DNA of 64,000 bases from VRUE01 sp036403515 (GCA_036403515.1 DASWQV010000034.1:62001-126000), one strand, 5' to 3'. Shown: positions 54,726-62,783, counted from the stretch's first letter. Notes: generated from the sequence alone by a model not told the origin. Made by a program: numbers and translations.

Positions 54726-57239
54726 GTGGTTAGCGCTGGCTCCTACATCCTCAGCACCCTGTCCCTGGCGGCCGTAGGTCTCTCTCTGGCCTTCAGCGCA
54801 TACCGGCTGCGCCAGCGGCTCCTACCGGCGTGGAAGGGCGCCCCAGCACGTCTGGTGGAGGCTGTGACGGCCATAGCCATGCTGGTCTGGCTCGGCGAGG
54901 CCCTCGGGACCCTGCAGCTCTTCTATGCATGGATCCTCATCGCTTCGTGCTTGCTAACGGCGGTGATTGTCGCCTGGGGGACCCGTCGCTCGCAGCTAGG
55001 GCAAACGCCTCTGCCGGGGGGTGGCGCGGATTTGGGGAACCACCCCGAGGAGGCGGATGCACGGACCTCCCGCCCGCGGGTCCTGTCGCAGGGGAAGGGG
55101 CGCGCTGCGGGCAGTCCACGGGCTGTCCTCAACCCCCCTCCCCCTGCGCCACCCGCGGAAGGAGCGTCTTGGCTGTCGTGGCTTGTGACCCTCGGCGTGA
55201 TCACACTGGTGTTCGCGCACTGGGGCCTGACGACCAAGGACGCGCTGGATCGAGGGATCTTCAACTTCGACTCGCTCTGGTACCACATGCCGTTCGCAGC
55301 CGACATGGTTCAGAGCCACTCGGTCACGGGGCTCCATTACACGGAGACCGTCTTCACGAACTGGTTCTACCCCCAGAACTCGGAGCTGCTCCATGCAACG
55401 GGGATCCTGCTGACGCATCGAGACACGCTCTCGCTCTTCCTGAACTTCGGCTTCCTCGCCCTCAGCTTCCTAGCCGCGTGGTGCATCGGCCGGCCCTACG
55501 GGCGTGGGCATCTCACTGTCGTGGCCGCTGCAATCGTCCTCGAGTGCCACACGCTCGTCGTGCGCGAGCCGGGAGCGGCTAAGAATGACCTCGTAGCCGC
55601 CGCGCTTCTTCTTGCTGCGGCCGCGATCCTCGTCAATGCCTGGCGCATCTCGCGCGGGTGGCATGGGGGAGGGGGGTCGAGGACAGCCCGTGGACTGCCC
55701 GCAGGCCCCCCTCTCCCAGTACAGGACCCGCGCGCCGGTGCCCCCGCCGGACAGGATCCGTGCGTCGACCCACCGCCAGGACACGACCCGCGCGCCGACG
55801 CACCGCCAGGAGTCGACTGGGCTGTGGCGGCGGCAGGTCTGGCCACGGGCCTTGCGGCCGGCACCAAGTCGACCGCGGTCGCAATGGCTGCGGGGCTGAC
55901 GCTGGCAGTCCTCATGCTCGCCCCATCTGGAAGGCGCCGGGCAACGGCCGGCTGGTGGTTCATCCCGGCCCTGCTCGGCGGCGGCTACTGGTACCTGCGC
56001 AACCTGATCATCGCCGGTAACCCGCTGCCGCAGGCCACGAGTCTGGGGCCGATCTCCCTTCCCCACCCGGAGCGGCTGCAGGAAGGCCGGCCCGACTTCA
56101 GCATCGTCCATTACCTGACCGACACCGGCATCTGGCGCGATTACTTCGAGCCCGGCCTGCACCAGGCCTTCGGAGCGCTCTGGCCACTGGTACTGGCCGG
56201 GGCGATCCTGGGCGGCCTCCTGGCCCTCTTCCGCGCCAAGGACAGCGTCCTGCGCTGGATGGGCGCGGTGGCCCTGCTCGGCCTCGTCGCTTACCTCTTC
56301 ACTCCGCTGAGCGCCGCCGGCGCCGAGGGCGCCCCGGTCGGCTTCGGCATAAACATCCGCTACGCCATCCCACCCTTGCTCCTAGGCCTAACCCTCCTCC
56401 CAATCGCAATCTTCGGGGTCGACCGGCCGGAAAGCGGGCACATAGGCCGCTTTCCGGCACGTCGGCGGTGGGAATGGGGGCTGCTCGCGGTTCTGCTTGC
56501 CGTCTTGGTTATCACCGATCGCTCTGACGCCGCCCTGCGCGACCCTGCTCGTACCTTTGGCTTGGCGCTGGCCTTCATCGTGGTCGTCGTCCCGGCTGTG
56601 CTTGTCTGGCTTTTCCGCCGATCTGCGTCGGAGCCGAGGTTTCTGCCGGGGGGTGGGTCCCCTGCGGCGACAGGACCCGCCGGCCCTGGCGCTTGGTCCC
56701 TCGGATTTGCCGCCCTCGCCCTGCTAGTCCTCGCGATCGGCTACCCGCTTCAGCGCCACTACCTGGACGATCGCTTCGCCTCCGCTTCCGGAGTCCCCGG
56801 CCTGGACCTCGATTCCGCCTACGCATGGGCTCGCGGCAAGAGCGACGCCCGGATCGGCCTCGCCGGCACCACCGCCGGCTTCCTCCAGTACGGCTTCTAC
56901 GGCACCGACCTCTCCAACCAGGTCATCTACCTGGGCAAAAAGGGCCCCCACGGCGCCTACAACGCAATTCCAACCTGCGCCGCCTTCCGCTCCGCCGTCA
57001 ACGCAGCCGACCTCGACTACCTGGTCACAACGCCCTTCCTCAACTTCGTCCACACCAGCGACCGGGTCTTCTCACCCGAGGCAACATGGCTACGCGGCGA
57101 CAAAGCCGCCACCCCAATCAAGCGCGAAGGCCCGGTCACCATCTGGCGAATCCGCGGCAAGCTAGATCCCTCAGCATGCGGCCCGGCAAACGCTCCCTTG
57201 CGCCGAATCCCAGATACGCCGAAGAACCAATCTCAGTAG
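54726..57239 (+). CDS. GT-C type membrane glycosyltransferase-like protein carrying in-frame palindromic repeats
   Basis: An 837-residue polytopic protein with a DNFDSLWYHMPFAADM-like acidic loop (FNFDSLWYHMPFA) and NSELLHATG, reminiscent of GT39/ArnT and DUF2029-type enzymes. Three stretches look foreign: residues about 95-144 (elements F and E2), 309-363 (E3 plus a 10-residue repeat DPRAGAPAGQ, DPCVDPPPGH, DPRADAPPGV) and about 642-653 (E4). Each is Pro/Gly/Arg-rich and lies between hydrophobic helices. GTG 54726. Its stop and last five codons form the left arm of repeat A3. Enzymatic role inferred only from fold. Confidence 0.72.
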   Translation: MVSAGSYILSTLSLAAVGLSLAFSAYRLRQRLLPAWKGAPARLVEAVTAIAMLVWLGEALGTLQLFYAWILIASCLLTAVIVAWGTRRSQLGQTPLPGGGADLGNHPEEADARTSRPRVLSQGKGRAAGSPRAVLNPPPPAPPAEGASWLSWLVTLGVITLVFAHWGLTTKDALDRGIFNFDSLWYHMPFAADMVQSHSVTGLHYTETVFTNWFYPQNSELLHATGILLTHRDTLSLFLNFGFLALSFLAAWCIGRPYGRGHLTVVAAAIVLECHTLVVREPGAAKNDLVAAALLLAAAAILVNAWRISRGWHGGGGSRTARGLPAGPPLPVQDPRAGAPAGQDPCVDPPPGHDPRADAPPGVDWAVAAAGLATGLAAGTKSTAVAMAAGLTLAVLMLAPSGRRRATAGWWFIPALLGGGYWYLRNLIIAGNPLPQATSLGPISLPHPERLQEGRPDFSIVHYLTDTGIWRDYFEPGLHQAFGALWPLVLAGAILGGLLALFRAKDSVLRWMGAVALLGLVAYLFTPLSAAGAEGAPVGFGINIRYAIPPLLLGLTLLPIAIFGVDRPESGHIGRFPARRRWEWGLLAVLLAVLVITDRSDAALRDPARTFGLALAFIVVVVPAVLVWLFRRSASEPRFLPGGGSPAATGPAGPGAWSLGFAALALLVLAIGYPLQRHYLDDRFASASGVPGLDLDSAYAWARGKSDARIGLAGTTAGFLQYGFYGTDLSNQVIYLGKKGPHGAYNAIPTCAAFRSAVNAADLDYLVTTPFLNFVHTSDRVFSPEATWLRGDKAATPIKREGPVTIWRIRGKLDPSACGPANAPLRRIPDTPKNQSQ
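55007..55054 (+). repeat. Palindromic element F1 in the GT-C gene
   Basis: GCCTC...GGGGTGG pairs with CCACCCC-GAGGAGGC around a 15-nt loop, in frame. It shares CTGCCGGGGGGTGG with 56643-56656. It lies just upstream of E2. Confidence 0.6.
55075..55157 (-). repeat. Family E palindromic element, copy E2, in frame in the GT-C gene
   Basis: The reverse complement matches copy E3 closely, sharing the central GACAGCCCGTGGACTGCCCG. Arms CGCGGGT and ACCCGCG. It encodes a Pro/Arg/Gly-rich stretch in the opposite reading sense from E3, and the frame stays open. Confidence 0.85.
55651..55734 (+). repeat. Family E palindromic element, copy E3, in frame in the GT-C gene
   Basis: Outer arms CGCGCGGGT/ACCCGCGCG and inner GGGGGAGGGGGG-type arm against CCCCCCTCTCCC. 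The core GACAGCCCGTGGACTGCCCG is shared with E2. Its right arm is the start of the 30-bp tandem repeat that follows. Confidence 0.85.
55725..55814 (+). repeat. Three tandem 30-bp repeats in the GT-C gene
   Basis: Units at 55725, 55755 and 55785 each begin GAYCCG and encode DPRAGAPAGQ, DPCVDPPPGH and DPRADAPPGV. The first unit overlaps the right arm of E3, so the array probably grew from the element's edge. Confidence 0.85.
56649..56682 (+). repeat. Short E-like palindrome (E4) in the GT-C gene
   Basis: GGTGGGTCCcCTG-cggcga-CAGGACCCGCC, in frame. The right part GCGACAGGACCCGC matches the ends of family E, so this may be an E element with its centre deleted. Confidence 0.5.
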
Positions 57240-57334
57240 GTCGGAACGTCTTGTACTTTTTCGGCGGCGGCTAGTGGCGCCAGCAGGCGACTCTCCACCG
57301 AAAAAGTTAAGTGGAGACCTACTGAGATTGGTTC
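57224..57334 (+). repeat. Family A palindromic element, copy A3
   Basis: A 19-bp perfect arm pair, GAACCAATCTCAGTAGGTC (57224-57242, including the TAG of the GT-C gene) and its complement (57316-57334). The core shows GAACGTCTTGTACTTTTTCG and the hairpin TCTCCAC-cgaaaaagttaa-GTGGAGA (57292-57317), which differs from A1 and A2 at paired positions on both sides. A second, degenerate right end (GTTAAGTGAAGACCTACT) follows at 57348-57365. Confidence 0.92.
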
Positions 57335-57374
57335 GGTCGCCGGAACCGTTAAGTGAAGACCTACTTGACTGGCC

Positions 57375-57947
57375 TCAGTCGCCAGAATCGTCTGAATCGG
57401 CGCCCTCAGGCTCAGGTGCGCCGGGCCGCCGAATCACGATCTGGTCGGCGTCGATCCGAACCGTGACCTCGCGCTTGCCGGCCCAGTGCTCGGCATAGAC
57501 CGGATTGTCCTTCACCGCCGGGTCGAGCCAAAGCCCGTAGCCGTCAGTCTCGCCGTGGTCAAAGGTCGCCTCGAGGTCTTTGCGACGGCCACGTCCACCA
57601 CGGCGGCCGCGGCGACGCCGACGTTTCGGCCGGTCCCCGCCCGCCTCGCCGGAGCGCTCCCGCTTTTCGCCATCGTCGCCCTCCTCGTCGGACTCGGACT
57701 CCTCGTCCTCCTCCTCTTCGGGCTCCTCGGCAGTGGCAGCCTCGATCTCCGCCTCTATCTCGTCACGCAGATCGAGCTCGCCTCCCGCCGAATCCTCCTC
57801 GTCGGGGGTGAAGCCGTGCTGTTTGCGGAACTCGCGCAGCTCCGAGGTGCTGACTTCGAGTTGGTGGGCAATCCAGGCATCGGTGCGGCCCTGGCGGACC
57901 CAGGCGCGGATCTGGTTGAGCTGGGGCTTGAGCGAACGTCGTGCCAT
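57375..57947 (-). CDS. Putative HTH protein with acidic and Arg-rich tracts
   Basis: A 190-residue protein of unknown function. Residues 1-45 look like a helix-turn-helix (LNQIRAWVRQGRTDAWIAHQLEVSTSELREFRKQHG). A Glu/Asp-rich tract (about 60-95) and an Arg/Gly-rich tract (RPKRRRRRGRRGGRGRRK) follow, then a compact C-terminal domain (GYGLWLDPAVKDNPVYAEHW ... VTVRIDADQIVIRR). The mixture of HTH and RGG-like segments suggests nucleic-acid binding. Confidence 0.6.
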   Translation of the reverse strand: MARRSLKPQLNQIRAWVRQGRTDAWIAHQLEVSTSELREFRKQHGFTPDEEDSAGGELDLRDEIEAEIEAATAEEPEEEEDEESESDEEGDDGEKRERSGEAGGDRPKRRRRRGRRGGRGRRKDLEATFDHGETDGYGLWLDPAVKDNPVYAEHWAGKREVTVRIDADQIVIRRPGAPEPEGADSDDSGD

Positions 57948-57991
57948 CGGCGCGCGAGTCTATTCAACCGAGGCGGTAGCACGCATGGCCG

Positions 57992-58231
57992 CTACGCCAT
58001 CAGGAAGGCGAGTGCCTCGAACATGGATACGACGACGACCACTACGGTCACCGTCAGGCAGACGGCGAGGACGCTGAAGCGCACCTTGCTCTCCTGCTCG
58101 ACACGGGTGATCCGGCGCGCCCGCGAGCGGTTTGCGGCGCGGCGGCGCAGCTGCTCGCGGCGGCGGCGCTCCAAACTGGTCTCCTGCTCGAAGGCCGTCT
58201 CGAACTGGGAGATGCTTTGTCGCATTCGCAT
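57992..58231 (-). CDS. Small membrane protein with basic N-terminus
   Basis: A 79-residue protein: a charged, helical Arg-rich N-terminal half (residues 1-48) and a single C-terminal TM helix rich in Val (VCLTVTVVVVVVSMFEAL). It would be tail-anchored with the basic part in the cytoplasm. Unknown family; 44 bp from the HTH protein's start, possibly the same transcript. Confidence 0.55.
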   Translation of the reverse strand: MRMRQSISQFETAFEQETSLERRRREQLRRRAANRSRARRITRVEQESKVRFSVLAVCLTVTVVVVVVSMFEALAFLMA

Positions 58232-58329
58232 AGATCAGGGCCCGGGGGCCGCGGGGGACCGTAGCAAAGGCAAACGAAGCCTTGTAGGGGAACGGAATGT
58301 GCGATCCGTCACGGCGGCGGGGCAGGCGA

Positions 58330-58857
58330 CTAGGGCGGGCAGGCGCCCCAAAGGCCGCGGCCAACTCTCGCGGCGTGCAGCTCCAGCCCCCGAAACAGCG
58401 CTGCGAAGCGGTCGTTGGGCGGAATCGTCAGTGAGCGAGCAAGCCCGCGGCGGACCAGCATCGCGTTGACGAAGCGGTGGCCCAGATAGACGTAGGCGAG
58501 CAGCCTGCCGTATACGTCGTGGCGCTCGACACCGAAGACGAGGCGTACGCGCCGCCGCTCGACTAGGGCATGGTTGAAGGCGGAGGCGCGCGGCCCGAAG
58601 CACTGCACCGGGGTATCGGGCTTGACCGTCTCCGGCGTGTCGACGCCGATGTAGCGCACGTCCACGAGGCGCTCGCCGATCCGCGCTTCGATCGTGTCGC
58701 CATCGACGACGCGGGAGACGAAGGCCTCGGCGCCCGCCGGTCCCTCGTCCCGCCTGCCGTTGCCCTCCCATGGCCGCACGATCAGAAGCGCGGCAACAAG
58801 CAGCAGCATAAAACTGCCCAGCCGCTCCCGTCGCCAAAGACCGAGTCCCACCTCCAC
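58330..58857 (-). CDS. Thermonuclease (SNase-like) family protein, membrane-anchored or secreted
   Basis: A 175-residue staphylococcal-nuclease fold protein. An N-terminal hydrophobic segment (LGSFMLLLVAALLIV) precedes the OB-fold: VSRVVDGDTIEAR with the metal Asp, VRYIGVDTPE with catalytic Arg and Glu, and RHDVYGRLLAYVYL with the second Arg. The catalytic set appears intact. It would degrade extracellular DNA or RNA. The ATG at 58857 or at 58809 could be the start. Confidence 0.88.
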   Translation of the reverse strand: MEVGLGLWRRERLGSFMLLLVAALLIVRPWEGNGRRDEGPAGAEAFVSRVVDGDTIEARIGERLVDVRYIGVDTPETVKPDTPVQCFGPRASAFNHALVERRRVRLVFGVERHDVYGRLLAYVYLGHRFVNAMLVRRGLARSLTIPPNDRFAALFRGLELHAARVGRGLWGACPP

Positions 58858-58892
58858 CTAAGTCGGCAGAAGCAAGTTCTCTCCCCCCACGT

Positions 58893-59813
58893 CTAGGGGA
58901 TGCGGCGCACGCTGGAGAGCAGCGTCTCTTTGATCTGGCCGATGATCTCCAGCGCGTCGTTCCACTCGCGCTGCCAGACGTTGCGGCCGAAGATCACGCC
59001 CGAGCCACCGGCCTGCATGACCTCGCGGGTGTGGCCGAGCACGGTCTCGTCGTCGACCTTGGAGCCGCCGGAGAGCACGACCAGCGCGCGGCCGGCGGAC
59101 TCGACGCACTGGCGGATCGCCTCGGCCTGGTCGACCTGCATCTCGTTGTAGGGCGCCGGGGCGTCCTTGTCCTTTTCCGCGTCGACCTTCGGCATGTTGA
59201 GCTTGACCACGTCGGCGCCCATCTCCATCGCCATCCGGGCCGCGTAGTCGATCGCGTAGAAGGAGTTGGGCCCGCCCTTGGCTTCGATCGCTTCGCCGCG
59301 CGGATAGGACCAGACGATCAGCGGCATGCCGAAGCGGTCGCAGTCCTCGCGCACCTGGCGCAGCTGGGCGAGGTCCTCGTCCTGGCGCGGCGAGCCGACG
59401 TAGAGCGTGTAGCCGACCGCGTCGGCGCCGAGACGCACCGCGTCCTCGACGCTGGCGTTGCAGCTCGAGAAGGCCTTGGCGGAGGAGGGGACGTCGGTCT
59501 TTCCGTTGACCTTGAGGATTAGCGGCACCTGGCCGGCGTAGTCGGGGTAGTACTTGGTCGCCATGCCGATCTGACAGGCGAGGGCGGAGTAGCCGGCCTC
59601 AGCGGCGAGGCGGAACTGGTAGTCGGGGTCCTTCGAGGCAGGATTGGGGAAGAAATCGCGCGGCCCGTGCTCGATGCCCTGGTCGATCGGCAGCAGCATC
59701 AGGGTGCCGTTGCCGGGACCGAACTCGAAGAGCAGGCGGCGCAGGCGGGCTCGTTTGCCGGGGGCAAGGGTCGCCAGCAGCGATTTCTGCTCGGTCAGGC
59801 TCTTCAACTCCAC
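58893..59813 (-). CDS. Class I fructose-bisphosphate aldolase (DhnA type)
   Basis: A 306-residue archaeal-type/DhnA aldolase. MLLPIDQGIEHGP, LILKVNGKTD, VWSYPRGEAIEAKGG and LSGGSKVDDETVLGHTREVMQAGGSGVIFGRNVWQRE are family signatures; a Schiff-base Lys is expected in the VVKLNMPK strand. It cleaves fructose-1,6-bisphosphate in glycolysis. GTG 59813 has a strong GAGGAGG site eight bases upstream. Divergent from the rhomboid-like gene. Confidence 0.9.
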   Translation of the reverse strand: MELKSLTEQKSLLATLAPGKRARLRRLLFEFGPGNGTLMLLPIDQGIEHGPRDFFPNPASKDPDYQFRLAAEAGYSALACQIGMATKYYPDYAGQVPLILKVNGKTDVPSSAKAFSSCNASVEDAVRLGADAVGYTLYVGSPRQDEDLAQLRQVREDCDRFGMPLIVWSYPRGEAIEAKGGPNSFYAIDYAARMAMEMGADVVKLNMPKVDAEKDKDAPAPYNEMQVDQAEAIRQCVESAGRALVVLSGGSKVDDETVLGHTREVMQAGGSGVIFGRNVWQREWNDALEIIGQIKETLLSSVRRIP

Positions 59814-59904
59814 GCTGTTTCCTCCTCGAAGTAGATGTCTTTTCAGTATGGCATCGCAGGCGGGATCCGAGTGCCTGGCAGCGGCCGGTTATCCTCGGTT
59901 GACC

Positions 59905-60666
59905 ATGAGCGAGACTGAGCTCAGCGTCATCTGCAAGAACTGCGGCTCGGAGGTCAGTCCATACGTAACCGAGTGCCCGTACTGCGGCGCCCGGCTGCGC
60001 AAGCGGGCTCCGAAGCTCGAACGGCGCGGCGACGGCCTGGAGGCGAAGCCGCGCCGCCGCACCCGGCCGAAATTCCTCCGTTCTCGTCGCACGGAATCGA
60101 TGCGCCCCTTCCGCCCTTACGCGACGCTGGCGATAGTTTTCGGCTCAGCGGCGCTGCTGCTGGTGCAGAAGGCGACCGGAGACTCGCTCAGTACCTTTGG
60201 GGGTCTCATCGTCCCCCTCGAAGACCAGTGGTGGCGCTTCCTCACCGCCCCCTTCGCCTACGTGGACGTCGGCTATCTCTTCGTCGTCGCGGTCGGGCTG
60301 GCGATCTTCGGAGTCGGCCTGGAGCGGCGCCTCGGCAGCATTCCATCCGCCGTGCTGCTGCTTGCCTGCGGCTCCCTTGGCATGCTCGTCGCGAGCGGCA
60401 TCGCCAACGCCCAGGGCGGCATCGTCGTCATCGCCGGCGGCAACGGGATGGCGCTCGGCGCGGTCGCCGCCTGGTTTGCGATCCGGCGGGCTGAGGCCCA
60501 CGGCACGATCGACGACGACTACGACGTGATCGGCGTTGTGGTCGCAACTGCCGTACTGCTCGCCCTGCCGATCTTCGAATCGGCCGCAGATCCCTTCGCC
60601 GGCCTGATCGGCGGCGCCGTGGGCGGTCTGGCTGGGCTCGCCGCCTCCGCCCTGCGCGACCATTAG
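59905..60666 (+). CDS. Rhomboid-fold membrane protein with N-terminal zinc ribbon, protease site lost
   Basis: A 253-residue protein. Residues 8-28 form a zinc ribbon (C10-x2-C13...C24-x2-C27). Six TM helices of rhomboid type follow, with the diagnostic WWRFLTAPFAYVDVGYLF and GVGLERRLGSIPS. The position of the catalytic Ser in the GxSG motif is Asn180 (GGNGMALGA), and the last helix has no His (FAGLIGGAVGGLAG). The protease should therefore be inactive, like iRhoms, and may act as an adaptor. Function unknown. Confidence 0.8.
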   Translation: MSETELSVICKNCGSEVSPYVTECPYCGARLRKRAPKLERRGDGLEAKPRRRTRPKFLRSRRTESMRPFRPYATLAIVFGSAALLLVQKATGDSLSTFGGLIVPLEDQWWRFLTAPFAYVDVGYLFVVAVGLAIFGVGLERRLGSIPSAVLLLACGSLGMLVASGIANAQGGIVVIAGGNGMALGAVAAWFAIRRAEAHGTIDDDYDVIGVVVATAVLLALPIFESAADPFAGLIGGAVGGLAGLAASALRDH

Positions 60667-60684
60667 CTTGGCTGGCTGGGCACT

Positions 60685-60714
60685 CTTCGCGCTTTGCGGC
60701 GCGTAGCTGCGAAG
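60685..60714 (+). terminator. Short hairpin after the rhomboid-like gene
   Basis: CTTCGC and GCGAAG pair around an 18-nt loop that itself contains GC-rich pairing, 18 bases after the stop. Weak evidence for termination. Confidence 0.35.
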
Positions 60715-60730
60715 CCGCGCTGGCGGAACG

Positions 60731-61078
60731 GTGGCTAGGCTCTCGTTCGTGCCCTCCGACGAGCAGCTGAACGCCGCGATCGAGCGGCTCATCGACGCTG
60801 AGCGTTTCGCCGAGGCCGAGCAGATCGTCGCCAGAGCCGCGCCTCAGCTTCAGAAGGTGCTCGCCGCGGCACTGGCCGAGGGCGGTTGGTTCGGCGAGTC
60901 CCACGAGGCCGAGGCGCTGAAGGCGGCGACCGCGCCCGACCCCGATGAGCGGGTGGCCGCGGTGCGCTCGCTGCTCGCCGAGGAGGCGAGAATGGGGATG
61001 ATGGTTGGAGTTGCCGTCGGCTGGGCACTCCATGGGGAGATGACGGACACAGAGACGAACACAGAAGGAGAGAGTTGA
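60731..61078 (+). CDS. Small helical protein, function unknown
   Basis: A 115-residue Ala/Glu-rich helical protein (repeated amphipathic stretches such as NAAIERLIDAERFAEAEQIV). It resembles a TPR-like or regulatory helix bundle but matches no family I know. GTG 60731 or GTG 60749 may be used. The strong GAAGGAGAG site of the next gene lies in its last codons, so the pair is probably one transcript. Confidence 0.6.
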   Translation: MARLSFVPSDEQLNAAIERLIDAERFAEAEQIVARAAPQLQKVLAAALAEGGWFGESHEAEALKAATAPDPDERVAAVRSLLAEEARMGMMVGVAVGWALHGEMTDTETNTEGES

Positions 61079-61081
61079 CAG

Positions 61082-61798
61082 ATGGAGATCAAGTTCCACG
61101 GCCACTCGTGCTTCGAACTCGGCGATGGCGATGTTCGAGTCCTGATCGATCCCTTCCTCAAGCCGAACAACCCCGTCGCGGTGACCACGGGGGAGGAAGT
61201 GAACCCAACCCACATCGCCCTTTCGCACGGGCATGCCGATCATGTCGCCGACGCGGCCCCGGTGGCGAAGCGGACGGGAGCAAAATGCGTGGCCATCGTC
61301 GAGCTCGCCAAGTGGTTGGAAGGGCAGGGAGTCGAGGAAGTCAGCGACCCCAACTTCGGCGGCACGGTCGAGTTCGAGTGGGGCTACATCTCGCTGGTCC
61401 CAGCCTGGCACACCAACACGGTGCCCGGCTCCGAAGAGTCACCCTTCAGCGCCGAGCACGGCATCGCGATCGGCCCAGCCGCGGGCCTCGTGATCAAGCT
61501 CGGTGAGACAACCGTCTACCACGCCGGCGATACCTGCCTCTTCAGCGACATGAAGCTGATCGCGCGGCGCAGCGATATCGACGTCGCCCTGCTGCCGATT
61601 GGCGGTCACTACACGATGGACCGTCGCGACGCCGTCATTGCTGCTGAATTCGTCGGCGCGGACACCGTCATCCCGATGCACTTCAACACCTTCCCGGCGA
61701 TCGAGACCGACGCTGAGGCCTTCAAGTCGGAGGTCGACGGGAAGACCTCCTCGACGGTGGTCGTGCTCGCGCCGGGGGAGTCCCATTCGACTGGCTGA
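61082..61798 (+). CDS. MBL-fold metal-dependent hydrolase (UPF0173 type)
   Basis: A 238-residue metallo-beta-lactamase-fold hydrolase of the UlaG/UPF0173 group: FHGHSCFEL, LSHGHADHV (HxHxDH metal motif), AWHTNT, YHAGDT and IPMHFNT supply the metal ligands. Cytoplasmic; substrate unknown, although UlaG itself is a lactonase. GAAGGAGAG precedes the ATG. It is followed by the R2-like gene after 58 bases. Confidence 0.9.
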   Translation: MEIKFHGHSCFELGDGDVRVLIDPFLKPNNPVAVTTGEEVNPTHIALSHGHADHVADAAPVAKRTGAKCVAIVELAKWLEGQGVEEVSDPNFGGTVEFEWGYISLVPAWHTNTVPGSEESPFSAEHGIAIGPAAGLVIKLGETTVYHAGDTCLFSDMKLIARRSDIDVALLPIGGHYTMDRRDAVIAAEFVGADTVIPMHFNTFPAIETDAEAFKSEVDGKTSSTVVVLAPGESHSTG

Positions 61799-61856
61799 TC
61801 AGCCAGGCCGCTGCTAGTCTCGCTCGGACCGCGCAGCCGAGCCGAGGAGAGCAGCG

Positions 61857-62783
61857 ATGGGAACCCCTGAGGCATCCGGGACCGAGACACGGACCGAGCG
61901 GGCCGACTTCCAGGCGACCGCCGATCCGGCGCTCAACGAGGCGGCTGATCGCACCGCTGACATCAAGCTGCTGACCTACGAGGAGCTGTATCTGCTCTGG
62001 GAGCGCCAGCAGTGGCAGACGCAGGAGCTCGACTTCAGCCGTGACCGCGAAGACTGGAACGAGCGCTTCAGCGACGAAGAGCGATTCCAGCGGATGTACG
62101 GGCTCTCCTCCTTCTTTATCGGCGAGCAGAAGGTGGCCGAGGAGCTGGGGCCGATCATGCGCGCCGCGCCGACCGAGGACCAGCGCATCTTCCTCTGCAC
62201 GCAGATCGCCGACGAGGCGCGCCATGTCCGCTTCTTCGAGCGCTTCTACCGTGAGGTCGGCGTGTTGGAGTCCGATCAGCTCTCCGAGATGCTCGTGCAG
62301 ACCTCAGAGCACCTGAACGAGAACTTCGGGCTTCTTTTCGACGAGATGTTGAAGCAGCGGACCGATCGGCTCTCGATCGAGCCGGAGGACAGCGAGGCGC
62401 TGGTCGAGGCGGTGACGCTCTACCACATGGTGATCGAGGGGATGCTGGCCCTCACCGGACAGCACTTCATCATGGACTACAACGAACGCGAAGGCACGCT
62501 GCCCGCCTTCGTCGAGGGCTTTCAGAATGTCGCTCGCGACGAGCACCGCCACGTCGCCTTCGGCTCGGTCTTCCTGCGTGAGAAGGGCCGTGAGGACGAT
62601 CTCTACAAGCGGGCGATTCAGCGCACGCTCGAGGAAGCGCTGCCGATTGCCGACGGGGTGCTCTCGCCACCATGGGCACCGGAAGGCGACGATTGGAATC
62701 TGTTCGGCTACTCGCTGGCCGATACGCGCAAATTTGCCGGCACCTGTCTGATGCGTCGCCTCAAGGTGATCGGGCTCCAGTAG
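61857..62783 (+). CDS. R2-like diiron oxidase / ribonucleotide reductase small-subunit-like protein
   Basis: A 308-residue ferritin-like protein with a complete diiron set: E90, E120, H123 (DEARH), E194 (IEGM), E229 and H232 (DEHRH). This Glu-first ligand pattern fits R2-like ligand-binding oxidases as well as class I R2. No nrdE gene is nearby, so an R2lox-like oxidase is at least as likely. GAGGAGAG precedes the ATG. It is related in layout to the SCP2 fusion at 7471-8754. Confidence 0.82.
   Translation: MGTPEASGTETRTERADFQATADPALNEAADRTADIKLLTYEELYLLWERQQWQTQELDFSRDREDWNERFSDEERFQRMYGLSSFFIGEQKVAEELGPIMRAAPTEDQRIFLCTQIADEARHVRFFERFYREVGVLESDQLSEMLVQTSEHLNENFGLLFDEMLKQRTDRLSIEPEDSEALVEAVTLYHMVIEGMLALTGQHFIMDYNEREGTLPAFVEGFQNVARDEHRHVAFGSVFLREKGREDDLYKRAIQRTLEEALPIADGVLSPPWAPEGDDWNLFGYSLADTRKFAGTCLMRRLKVIGLQ

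Noticed and set aside
61857..62783. Calling this gene nrdF/nrdB outright.
   Set aside because: No large subunit is nearby, and the Glu-type ligand pattern and paralogy with the SCP2 fusion leave R2lox-like oxidase equally likely.
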